Shown in pieces: positions 1 to 5,559 of a stretch of 43,321 nucleotides of DNA (position 1 is its first letter; the number at the start of each line of letters is the position of its first letter). This DNA is from Fimenecus sp045594645 (lineage in GTDB: Bacteria; Bacillota; Clostridia; Oscillospirales; Acutalibacteraceae). A model generated the notes under the pieces. That model searched no databases. It was given only the letters and a program-made list of their open reading frames with translations, and was not told the origin of the DNA. Location of the stretch: the NCBI GenBank assembly GCA_045594645.1, contig JAZNYY010000061.1:1-43321 (forward strand), written 5' to 3'. The translations under genes and the position numbers were made by a program.

Positions 1-12
1 TTATTAAATTTT

Positions 13-153
13 TTAACGCCGTTTAAATGGCGAGAAAAACAAGTTAATTATATTCGTCACAACAATGATAACAAGCACTGCTGCGGCGATATATACGATA
101 TACATATCTTCATCTGGAACTTGTCCGATGATACCAAGCAACCAATCAATCAT
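13..153 (-). CDS. Small membrane protein, candidate inovirus major coat protein
   Basis: This 46-residue protein opens MIDWLLGIIGQVPDEDMY, so its N-terminal third is acidic (D3, D14, E15, D16). A single hydrophobic span follows at about residues 18-40, and the protein ends in the basic tail PFKRR. Acidic N-terminus, one span and basic C-terminus is the architecture of filamentous phage major coat proteins such as pVIII; there is no separate signal peptide, as in Pf1 and Pf3. The start ATG overlaps the stop of the upstream gene by four bases (ATGA), so translation is probably coupled. It is the last complete gene of the leftward cassette inside the window. The coat role is inferred from shape and context; a minor coat protein is the main alternative. 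Confidence 0.6.
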   Translation of the reverse strand: MIDWLLGIIGQVPDEDMYIVYIAAAVLVIIVVTNIINLFFSPFKRR

Positions 154-314
154 ACTTTAATTCCTTTCATACAAGTAAAACCAACCTTAAGGAACACACC
201 GAACGCAATTACAACCAATATTTTAGGAAGATACATATCAATAGACAAAATAACAGTATCTAATTTTTCACTAATTTGAGTGCAAATCTGCACCAATTCT
301 GCATAACTATACAT
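150..314 (-). CDS. Small membrane protein of phage cassette
   Basis: This 54-residue protein begins MYSYAELVQICTQISEKLDT and has one hydrophobic segment around residues 29-44, followed by a short basic tail (MKGIKV). The ribosome site AAAGGGTGG lies within the end of the preceding gene, and the stop overlaps the next start. No family is recognised. Its size, single span and place beside the coat-like gene suggest a minor coat or assembly protein of a filamentous phage; this is inference from context only. Confidence 0.7.
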   Translation of the reverse strand: MYSYAELVQICTQISEKLDTVILSIDMYLPKILVVIAFGVFLKVGFTCMKGIKV

Positions 315-316
315 TA

Positions 317-595
317 TCAACCACCCTTTTGACGCTTAAAATCATTCTCAAGAGCACGAGCTCGGCGTGCATCAGCGTGACGAGCTTCAGAATTACTTAC
401 AACACTTCGCAACGAAGAAGCATTGCCAGTATTACCAACAGCAACAACAGAAACAAAAGCAACTGAAGCAATAGTAAGAATAAGAATCGCAACTGAAAAA
501 TCATATAAAGATACGTTCTGAGTAATAGGAATTTGCTTAAGCAATCCGATAACAGTACCGAACATATCAAAAATTACATTAAATACATCAGTCAT
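317..595 (-). CDS. Small membrane protein with charged C-terminal tail, phage cassette
   Basis: This 92-residue protein has a hydrophobic N-terminal stretch, a clear membrane span at about residues 33-54, and a long cytoplasm-type tail rich in Arg, Ala, Asp and Lys (HADARRARALENDFKRQKGG). The start ATG overlaps the stop of the upstream 76-residue gene by one base (TGATG), indicating coupled translation. No known family is recognised. In an inovirus it could be a minor virion or assembly protein; the charged tail might contact DNA or the assembly ATPase. That role is unproven. Confidence 0.75.
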   Translation of the reverse strand: MTDVFNVIFDMFGTVIGLLKQIPITQNVSLYDFSVAILILTIASVAFVSVVAVGNTGNASSLRSVVSNSEARHADARRARALENDFKRQKGG

Positions 596-825
596 CAGTT
601 ATTACTCCTTCCCAATACAAGTAACAGAACTGCAATAGCAACCGTTATTCCAGCAAAAGCCATTACAACAGACGGCAGATAACCAATAGAAGACGAAACA
701 AAGGTCATAATTACAGGAATTAACTTGAAAAAATTTAAAATGCTTTCAAAGAAATTGATTATAAAATCAAACAGAGTTTGAAATAAATCTGCAATCCATT
801 GAAAGAAATCAAGAATACTACTCAA
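595..825 (-). CDS. Small hydrophobic protein, pVI-like position
   Basis: This 76-residue protein starts at a TTG one base after the stop of the adhesin gene, with the ribosome site AAAGGTGGGG encoded by the last codons of that gene. Residues 4-38 form a Phe-rich amphipathic stretch with repeated aromatic patches (FFQW, LFQTLF, FFESIL), and residues 49-71 a membrane span. In Ff phages the small membrane protein pVI follows pIII directly, and this gene holds the same position. The comparison rests on order and size, not on sequence identity I can verify. Confidence 0.7.
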   Translation of the reverse strand: MSSILDFFQWIADLFQTLFDFIINFFESILNFFKLIPVIMTFVSSSIGYLPSVVMAFAGITVAIAVLLLVLGRSNN

Positions 826-826
826 A

Positions 827-1699
827 TTACCCCACCTTTCGACCTATTACATAAGTTGCAAGACCAATAGCAAGGGAAAAGGTTAACACAGAAGTAAACC
901 CAAATGAAGTCATTACTGTTTCAAACATATCACGAGTGAATGACATACCAGCTGTAAAGCTATCAAAATCGAAGTTCATAAGCTCATCGAGCTTATCACT
1001 ATCGACCTCAGGCAAGCCAGACATTACATCTTCATACTCGTCAAGCGTACCATTTAAGTCATCAGTAGACGGAGTTCCGATAGGCTCACCATTAAGCAAT
1101 GGGTCATCAAGAGTGAATGTAGCATCAGTTAAATAAAAATAACGACTATTATCTTCATTTTCACTAAAAGTAAACAAAACAGCACAAGTGACATTACCAG
1201 TCAAATCGGGAGTTTGAAAATTACCGCTTACATTTATCCATGAATTAGTAGTAACGTTCTCAGAAGAATACAAAACAGTAGTTGAATTAAAATTACCGTC
1301 AACGTAATAAAAGATAGAAATATTGACTATACCGGTAGAACCTGAAGTGTTACCCAACTTAACATAAAAATCAAAATTATATTTTGAATTAGTGTATATA
1401 TTTAAATCAGCAGATGACATAATGACCTTCTGAAGATTTGCAGAAACTGAAGGAAATCTAAAAACAGAAGTATTATATGAGCTTCCCTCAATTTCATAAG
1501 CTGAGGTAGATACACTTGTAGCCGAAGTACAATTTACTTCAGAACCAGAAGTTAAATAATACAAACAAGTATTATCAGCTGAACTAAAATTAACTGTATT
1601 GCTTGTAGCTGCGAAAGTATTTAAATTAAAAGATACGAGTAAAAGAAGCGTAACAAAGGAGAAAAGGAGCTTCTTACCGTATTCAGTTAGATTACTCAC
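827..1699 (-). CDS. Secreted, C-terminally anchored adhesin, pIII-like
   Basis: This 290-residue protein starts at GTG, ten bases after AAAGGAG. Residues 1-31 are a signal peptide (basic YGKK, hydrophobic core, cleavage near TFAATS). The middle, about residues 85-205, is a Ser/Thr/Asn-rich beta-strand region with NSWINVSGNF and RYFYLTDATF, the kind of pattern seen in carbohydrate-binding jelly-roll modules. An acidic low-complexity linker (about 205-245) leads to a C-terminal membrane span (about 264-285) and a short basic end. Signal peptide, receptor domain, flexible linker and C-terminal anchor match the layout of filamentous phage pIII. The first cysteines (about C45, C57) could pair. Sugar binding is an inference; a general phage surface protein is the alternative. 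Confidence 0.75.
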   Translation of the reverse strand: MSNLTEYGKKLLFSFVTLLLLVSFNLNTFAATSNTVNFSSADNTCLYYLTSGSEVNCTSATSVSTSAYEIEGSSYNTSVFRFPSVSANLQKVIMSSADLNIYTNSKYNFDFYVKLGNTSGSTGIVNISIFYYVDGNFNSTTVLYSSENVTTNSWINVSGNFQTPDLTGNVTCAVLFTFSENEDNSRYFYLTDATFTLDDPLLNGEPIGTPSTDDLNGTLDEYEDVMSGLPEVDSDKLDELMNFDFDSFTAGMSFTRDMFETVMTSFGFTSVLTFSLAIGLATYVIGRKVG

Positions 1700-1727
1700 G
1701 ATAACAAAGCTCCTTTCGAGGGGAAAA

Positions 1728-1988
1728 TTATTTCTCTAATGCCCTTGTATCAGGCATTACTGGGTCAATGTACATTTTGCCATTATACATAGAGATATTA
1801 CACTCAAGCTCAATCTCATCGAAACGCTTAAGCTGACACATTTCATAATATATTGGCATTGTATCGGTATTAAATCCGATATCTACTTTATCGTCACCCG
1901 AGAGAACGGATGCACGATAGAAAACATTATTTTCTTTTGTTTTAATTTCATTACAACCGATAAAATTACCTTTTAAAATAACTCGCAT
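1728..1988 (-). CDS. Probable ssDNA-binding protein, inovirus gV-like
   Basis: This 86-residue soluble protein is all beta by appearance, with alternating hydrophobic strands such as MRVILKGNFIGC, VFYRASVLSG and IELECNISMYNGKMYIDPV. That is what a small OB-fold looks like, and it is almost the same length as the 87-residue gene V protein of Ff phages. The start has a good GAGGTT site overlapping the preceding stop. In filamentous phages this protein coats the new single strand before assembly and can repress translation. Its place just before the adhesin gene supports the reading. Fold and function are inferred from length, strand pattern and neighbourhood. Confidence 0.65.
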   Translation of the reverse strand: MRVILKGNFIGCNEIKTKENNVFYRASVLSGDDKVDIGFNTDTMPIYYEMCQLKRFDEIELECNISMYNGKMYIDPVMPDTRALEK

Positions 1989-1998
1989 AATATTAACC

Positions 1999-2241
1999 TC
2001 ACATAGTTTTTAAAAATTCATTGTATAAATTCTCAAGTTTAGCTGATTTGATAAGAGCTAAATAAGCTTCATATTTAGCTACAGATAATTCAAATTCAAA
2101 TGAATCAATATCAGTTTCAGAATCAGCTTCTGAACGAATACGAAAAACTTCATTCATAGCATTGTAGCAACTCACAAACAACAATGCAGGAAGCTCCATG
2201 ATTGATTTAAGTTCCTTCTTTGTCCCGGTTCTGGCTTTCAT
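1999..2241 (-). CDS. Hypothetical protein of phage cassette
   Basis: This 80-residue protein begins MKARTGTKKELKS. I chose the ATG six bases downstream of AGAGGTG rather than the in-frame GTG at 2250, which is itself part of the ribosome site. The N-terminus is basic; the rest is helical, with an acidic stretch (SEADSETDIDSFEFE) and a Leu/Ala-rich C-terminal helix. No membrane span and no known family are visible. The first 35 bases overlap the upstream gene in another frame, which is typical of compact phage genomes. Confidence 0.7.
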   Translation of the reverse strand: MKARTGTKKELKSIMELPALLFVSCYNAMNEVFRIRSEADSETDIDSFEFELSVAKYEAYLALIKSAKLENLYNEFLKTM

Positions 2242-2368
2242 CAGAATCACCTCTTAATTGAGTAAACTGTAAAAATTGAACTTGATTTTTAAGCTTATAG
2301 ATATCATAGCAATGCCAGATAACAACTAAAGCTAAAAGAGCGTCAGCAATAAACTCAATCATTTTCAT
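2207..2368 (-). CDS. Small membrane protein of phage cassette (overlapped gene)
   Basis: This 53-residue reading frame begins MKMIEFIADALLALVVIWHC, has one N-terminal membrane span (about residues 4-20), and then a polar, highly charged tail (RGDSDESQNRDKEGT). The ribosome site GAAAGG lies five bases before the ATG, inside the upstream gene. It overlaps the upstream gene by 14 bases and the downstream one by 35. Function is unknown; it may be a small virion or membrane protein. Confidence 0.6.
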   Translation of the reverse strand: MKMIEFIADALLALVVIWHCYDIYKLKNQVQFLQFTQLRGDSDESQNRDKEGT

Positions 2369-2525
2369 CACGACCTTTCTTTATTTCTTCAAAGTATATA
2401 GCTCTTAAATTTATAATTTGCTTTTTTAAATCACGAACAATAAGAATATCAAGAATAAAGTAAATTATAAAAAGAACAAGAAGAAAACATAAAATAGAAA
2501 CCAAAACTAAAGAAATTTCATCCAT
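2355..2525 (-). CDS. Small membrane protein, first gene of phage cassette
   Basis: This 56-residue protein begins MDEISLVLVSILCFLLVLFI. A membrane span covers residues 5-30, and a basic/acidic helical tail with KKQ and EEIKKGRDEND follows. AAAGGTGGTGAG upstream of the ATG is a strong ribosome site. It is the first gene after the repressed promoter and a structured leader. It resembles no family I know; its order in the operon and its size suggest a small phage membrane protein. Confidence 0.65.
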   Translation of the reverse strand: MDEISLVLVSILCFLLVLFIIYFILDILIVRDLKKQIINLRAIYFEEIKKGRDEND

Positions 2526-2551
2526 TCTTACTCACCACCTTTATTTTTTTA

Positions 2552-2606
2552 GCCTATCCCCCAGCTCACCAAGGTCGTGAGTTCGGAAGTGAGTTGAAGG
2601 ATAGAC
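2552..2606 (-). promoter_or_regulatory. Structured leader / possible packaging or origin hairpin
   Basis: In the 5' leader of the leftward cassette, GCCTATCC (2552-2559) pairs with GGATAGAC (2599-2606), allowing one G-U pair in the leftward transcript. Inside it, CTCAC (2565-2569) can pair with either of two GTGAG copies (2577-2581 and 2589-2593), giving alternative folds. No T-run follows in the direction of transcription, so it is not a terminator. In a filamentous phage such an intergenic structure could be the packaging signal, an origin hairpin, or a target for translational control. Which of these it is cannot be decided from sequence alone. Confidence 0.45.
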
Positions 2607-2629
2607 AATGTAACCTAATTGGTTACATT
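2607..2629. promoter_or_regulatory. Operator 1 for XRE repressor
   Basis: A perfect inverted repeat with 9-base arms (AATGTAACC and GGTTACATT) separated by 5 bases. It covers the predicted start site of the leftward phage promoter and shares its GTAACC half-site with a second palindrome 11 bases to the right. The divergent XRE gene is the obvious candidate binder. Confidence 0.75.
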
Positions 2630-2632
2630 TAA

Positions 2633-2661
2633 ATTATAATAACCATTTTGGTTACTGTCAA
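2633..2661 (-). promoter_or_regulatory. Consensus promoter of phage cassette
   Basis: Read leftward, TTGACA (2656-2661) and TATAAT (2633-2638) both match the housekeeping sigma consensus exactly and are 17 bases apart. This is the strongest promoter in the window. Its spacer contains operator 2, so a bound repressor would block RNA polymerase directly. Confidence 0.88.
2640..2654. promoter_or_regulatory. Operator 2 for XRE repressor
   Basis: TAACC and GGTTA form an inverted repeat with a 5-base centre (ATTTT), the same arm-and-spacer geometry as operator 1. It fills the spacer of the leftward promoter. Two similar operators spaced 29 bases apart centre to centre suggest cooperative binding, as in many lysogeny switches. 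Confidence 0.7.
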
Positions 2662-2706
2662 GAGAAAAAATAAAGAATAACATATAATTTTCTTGAGGTG
2701 AACAAA

Positions 2707-3162
2707 ATGAAATACACAAAAAAACTTTATGATTTAAGAATAGATAACGACTTTACACAAGAAGACATTGCAAAAGTATTAAAAACATCAAAACAAACCT
2801 ACGGAAGATATGAAAACGGACAAAGAAAGTTAAACATAGAAGACTTAATAACACTAAGTAAATTTTATAAAGTAACAACTGACTATATACTTGGGTTAGA
2901 AGACAAAAATTATTTCACTAAAACAACAATTTACATAAGTGAAAGACCAACATTAACAGATAACGAAACAAAAATTAAAAAAGCAATAAAAAAACATTAT
3001 GGAAAATTAGATTATGAAATAATAGAAGATATAAGTGATTACTTAAAAATAAGCAAAGAATCAGTAATACAAATAATAGAAAATATAGGATATCCAGATA
3101 TACAAGCTTACATTGATTTATCAGAATACATAAATACAACACTAGATGAAATGCTAAAATAA
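2707..3162 (+). CDS. XRE-family repressor of phage cassette
   Basis: This 151-residue protein has a helix-turn-helix of the HTH_3 (Cro/CI) type at about residues 3-60 (LRIDNDFTQEDIAKVLKTS, then YENGQRKLNIEDLITLSKFY). An unassigned C-terminal half of about 75 residues follows and may be a second helical dimerisation domain. The ATG at 2707 lies six bases after GAGGTG; the in-frame GTG at 2698 is part of that site. It is divergent from the phage cassette and faces two matching palindromes, so it very probably represses the cassette. It uses many ATA, AGA and TTA codons, unlike the chromosomal genes to its right, which fits a foreign origin. Confidence 0.85.
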   Translation: MKYTKKLYDLRIDNDFTQEDIAKVLKTSKQTYGRYENGQRKLNIEDLITLSKFYKVTTDYILGLEDKNYFTKTTIYISERPTLTDNETKIKKAIKKHYGKLDYEIIEDISDYLKISKESVIQIIENIGYPDIQAYIDLSEYINTTLDEMLK

Positions 3163-3163
3163 A

Positions 3164-3198
3164 AAACTCCCCTAAGGACAACCTTAAGGGAGTTTTTA
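3164..3198 (+). terminator. Intrinsic terminator after XRE gene
   Basis: ACTCCCCTAAGG (3166-3177) and CCTTAAGGGAGT (3182-3193) form a 12-base stem with one mismatch and a 4-base loop, followed by a T-run. It lies just after the repressor stop codon. Confidence 0.85.
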
Positions 3199-3220
3199 GG
3201 AAAAGAAAGAAGGTGAACGA

Positions 3221-3298
3221 ATGAAATTATTATTCAGCATACTATCATTATTTGGATTAGCAGCTATAATAGCTTTTGTAAAAAAGAAAATAGGATAA
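3221..3298 (+). CDS. 25-residue membrane peptide
   Basis: A short reading frame, MKLLFSILSLFGLAAIIAFV followed by KKKIG, with a strong ribosome site (AAGGTG, five bases before ATG). It is essentially one membrane span with a basic end. It lies between two terminators on the repressor strand and shares the repressor's ATA/TTA-rich codon use. It could be a tiny virion protein of the pVII/pIX class, which are about 30 residues long, or a small regulatory or toxic membrane peptide. No homolog is recognised. Confidence 0.5.
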   Translation: MKLLFSILSLFGLAAIIAFVKKKIG

Positions 3299-3304
3299 AT
3301 TACA

Positions 3305-3338
3305 TACCCCACCCTGCACGGTGGGGATAATTTTTTAT
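3305..3338 (+). terminator. Intrinsic terminator after 25-residue peptide
   Basis: CCCCACC (3307-3313) and GGTGGGG (3320-3326) form a GC-rich 7-base stem with a 6-base loop, followed after ATAA by six Ts. This is probably the end of the rightward phage transcript. Confidence 0.75.
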
Positions 3339-3837
3339 CCTGGATAACTGCTACTTTACGAACGCTAAATATTTTGTATCAAAAAGGGGACAAAAATAAC
3401 GAAAATTTGATACAAAATGCGGGAAATATCATTACTTTTGGGTTTCTTCAGCTTTTGGGCTATCACTTCCGATAGATATAATAAATGATATTAATCTTAA
3501 AATAATAAAAAAACTTTAATAAAATGAAATTTACTATTTTAAAATTTAGATTTGTTTAATTAAACTTTTATTAAATTTATTATAGCATTTTATACTTTAT
3601 TTACATTTAATGAAAATTATTTATTAAATTACGATTAAATCCTTTTAATTCAATCTAATAGAAATTATTCAAACGATACTGAGTATGTTTCAAAAAAACT
3701 GAGCAGATTTTGTTTTTTGGATTAAATAAGTATTGTGCGTATATAATTCATAAAACATAAGTTTATTATAGATAATAATTAATAAATTTTAAAAATATGT
3801 GTTAACATCTTTTGCCTGCCCTTATTTAATAAAACAA
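3339..3837. other. Gene-free AT-rich tract, probable prophage/chromosome junction
   Basis: I find no credible gene in these 500 bases. The left part holds a long-spaced inverted repeat (3371-3418), a motif that recurs upstream of spoIIIAA, and a sequence beginning ACTTCC (3465) that resembles half of a Firmicutes dif site. From about 3490 the sequence becomes extremely AT-rich with homopolymer runs and no structure I can assign. The prophage end probably lies in this tract, but the other end is outside the window, so no direct repeat can be compared. Confidence 0.5.
3371..3418. repeat. 13-base inverted repeat with 22-base spacer
   Basis: ATTTTGTATCAAA (3371-3383) is repeated exactly in inverted orientation as TTTGATACAAAAT (3406-3418). 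The spacer is too long for a Xer core site and has no T-run after it. Options are binding sites for an unknown protein, an origin-type structure, or part of an attachment site. Confidence 0.6.
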
Positions 3838-3866
3838 TTGATTTAACGCTTATTATGATGTATAAT
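3838..3866 (+). promoter_or_regulatory. Promoter of xer gene
   Basis: TTGATT (3838-3843) and TATAAT (3861-3866) are spaced by exactly 17 bases. The predicted start near 3873 lies downstream of the upstream in-frame ATG at 3855, which supports the later start codon at 3915. Confidence 0.75.
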
Positions 3867-3887
3867 TATTATGTAAAATATGTAATT

Positions 3888-3904
3888 TGTGAAACAGTTT
3901 CACA
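3888..3904. promoter_or_regulatory. Palindromic operator candidate in xer leader
   Basis: TGTGAAAC and GTTTCACA form a perfect 8-base inverted repeat around one central A. It lies between the predicted transcription start and the ribosome site of xer. It superficially resembles a CRP site but the centre is one base too long. It may bind a repressor, or fold as a small hairpin near the ribosome site. Confidence 0.5.
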
Positions 3905-3914
3905 GGGGTGTATT

Positions 3915-4904
3915 ATGAAACATATTGATTACACAGGTATCCCGCCAATACTAAGAGATTTCTTGGTATATATGGATGTTATAAAAAATAAATCGGGTTT
4001 AACTATTGAAGAATACTCATCTGATTTAAAGCTTTTCTTCCGTTTTATCAAGCTTTATAGAGGTCTTGTCCCCTCTTCTGTCGAATTTAATGCAATAGAT
4101 ATTACTGATATCAACGAGAAATTCATTAAATCAATCAGTTTAAATGATGCTTATGCCTTTCTTTCATACTGCAAAAATGAACGCGATAATCAAGAGGCTG
4201 CGCGTGCTCGAAAGGTCTCCACTATACGAACTTTCTTTAAATATCTCACTTTGCAAAAAAGACTTTTAGACGAAAATCCTATGCAGGTATTGGATTCACC
4301 AAAATTAAAAAAATCTCTCCCCAAGTATTTAACACTTGAAGAGAGTCTGAAATTACTGAAATCTATTGACAGTAAGCACAAAGAGCGAGATTATTGCATT
4401 ATTGTATTCTTCTTAAATTGTGGTTTGCGATTGTCAGAGCTTGTAAGCCTAAATTACAGCGATATTCGTGATGACCATACTCTGCGTGTAACAGGTAAAG
4501 GTAACAAAGAACGCACAATTTATCTTAATAATGCATGTTTAGAGGCGTTTGCACAATATATGGCAGTAAGACCTGTAGATGGTATTCCTGCAAACGACAG
4601 AAATGCATTGTTTTTAAGCAGCAGAAACAAGCGTATAAGCCCTAAAACCGTTCAGCACATAGTTTATAATGCGTTAGAAAAATGCGGACTTGAGGGTTAT
4701 TCAGTACATAAGCTTCGTCATACCGCAGCAACTCTTATGTATCAACACGGTAATGTAGATGTACTTGTTTTAAAGGATATTTTAGGTCACGAAAACCTTG
4801 GTACAACTGAAATTTATACTCACATTATTGATGAACAGCTTAAACAAGCATCAGAGGCAAATCCCCTTGCGAATATAACTTTGCAAGACACTAAAGAAGA
4901 TTAA
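3915..4904 (+). CDS. xerD: XerC/XerD-type tyrosine recombinase
   Basis: This 329-residue protein has an N-terminal SAM-like core-binding domain (about 10-120) and a C-terminal catalytic domain. The full catalytic set is visible: R172 (CGLRLSEL), K195 (GKGNKER), H265 and R268 (HKLRHTAATL), H292 (GHENLG) and Y301 (EIYTHI). Such recombinases resolve chromosome dimers at dif and are borrowed by dif-integrating phages. The start at 3915 follows AGGGGTG and the mapped promoter. It sits next to spoIIM; in Bacillus subtilis xerD (ripX) is also close to spoIIM, so I take this as the chromosomal gene and not a phage integrase. XerC versus XerD cannot be settled. The last 14 bases overlap spoIIM tail to tail. 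Confidence 0.88.
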   Translation: MKHIDYTGIPPILRDFLVYMDVIKNKSGLTIEEYSSDLKLFFRFIKLYRGLVPSSVEFNAIDITDINEKFIKSISLNDAYAFLSYCKNERDNQEAARARKVSTIRTFFKYLTLQKRLLDENPMQVLDSPKLKKSLPKYLTLEESLKLLKSIDSKHKERDYCIIVFFLNCGLRLSELVSLNYSDIRDDHTLRVTGKGNKERTIYLNNACLEAFAQYMAVRPVDGIPANDRNALFLSSRNKRISPKTVQHIVYNALEKCGLEGYSVHKLRHTAATLMYQHGNVDVLVLKDILGHENLGTTEIYTHIIDEQLKQASEANPLANITLQDTKED

Positions 4905-5541
4905 TTTTTGGCGCTATAAAACATATAATTGCTGAATTTACAGCAATACATATAATGTTTATAACTAACAAAATTAAATATCTTAATAAATACAGCTTGA
5001 CGGATATATCGTTGGCTGTATTTTTATTTGTAATTGTACTGAACAGATATTTACTCATATATATACTTTCATCACAGGCAAAAATAAGTGAAGAAGTAGT
5101 TATAACATAACAAGGATAAAGTAAAACAAGGCAAAAAAGTACGCCTTTAAGCTCATATTCATTGTATAAATATCCGCTTTGATAACCAACAAAAATACAT
5201 TTTAAAATAATCGGTAACGGCGATAATATTGCACCCGCAAAGCTTGTTCCGACGAATAAAGACATTAAAATATAAATTAAATCTGATTGAATAAAAAATA
5301 TAAAAATGTTGTTCCAAACCGCAGAAGAAAACAATTCTAATGAATTATCAATTTGTGAAGTTATCTCTGCATTGGGAAATGTTCTATAAAACAAAGCCCC
5401 TGCTAATATAGAAATTATTGATAAAACAAGCAATACTATTCTATTCTTTTCAAAATTAATATCAGATGCTACTTTTGGCCTTATTTTATCTGGTTTTGAA
5501 TAGTTTTTTCGTTTTTTGCGTAGTGTTATAACCTTTGTCAT
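4891..5541 (-). CDS. spoIIM: Stage II sporulation protein M
   Basis: This 216-residue membrane protein is close to the 214 residues of B. subtilis SpoIIM. The N-terminus is basic (LRKKRKNYSK), followed by about five membrane spans, with the first after FEKNRIVLLVLS and a conserved-looking central part (FVGTSFAGAILSPLPIILKCIFVGYQSGYL). SpoIIM forms the SpoIID-SpoIIM-SpoIIP peptidoglycan-degrading complex that drives engulfment of the forespore. I chose the ATG at 5541, six bases after the ribosome site AAAGGAAG; the ATG at 5547 abuts that site. It converges on and overlaps the xer gene. Confidence 0.88.
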   Translation of the reverse strand: MTKVITLRKKRKNYSKPDKIRPKVASDINFEKNRIVLLVLSIISILAGALFYRTFPNAEITSQIDNSLELFSSAVWNNIFIFFIQSDLIYILMSLFVGTSFAGAILSPLPIILKCIFVGYQSGYLYNEYELKGVLFCLVLLYPCYVITTSSLIFACDESIYMSKYLFSTITNKNTANDISVKLYLLRYLILLVINIICIAVNSAIICFIAPKINLL

Positions 5542-5559
5542 ATACATCTTCCTTTTAAT

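Noticed and set aside
3435..3459. Short direct repeat CTTTTGGG, 17 bases apart
   Set aside because: Only eight bases long in simple sequence; no link to a gene or structure.
3848..3880. dif-like sequence ending TTATGTAAAAT just before xer
   Set aside because: Only the XerD-arm half resembles dif; the other arm does not match, and the segment is explained by the promoter -10 region.
3855..3914. Longer N-terminus of the xer gene starting at the ATG at 3855
   Set aside because: The first ATG lies upstream of the predicted transcription start, has no ribosome site, and its extra 20 residues do not belong to the Xer family.
4928..4947. ATTGCTG/CAGCAAT hairpin inside the end of spoIIM
   Set aside because: Short stem without a T-run on either side, so it is not a credible terminator.
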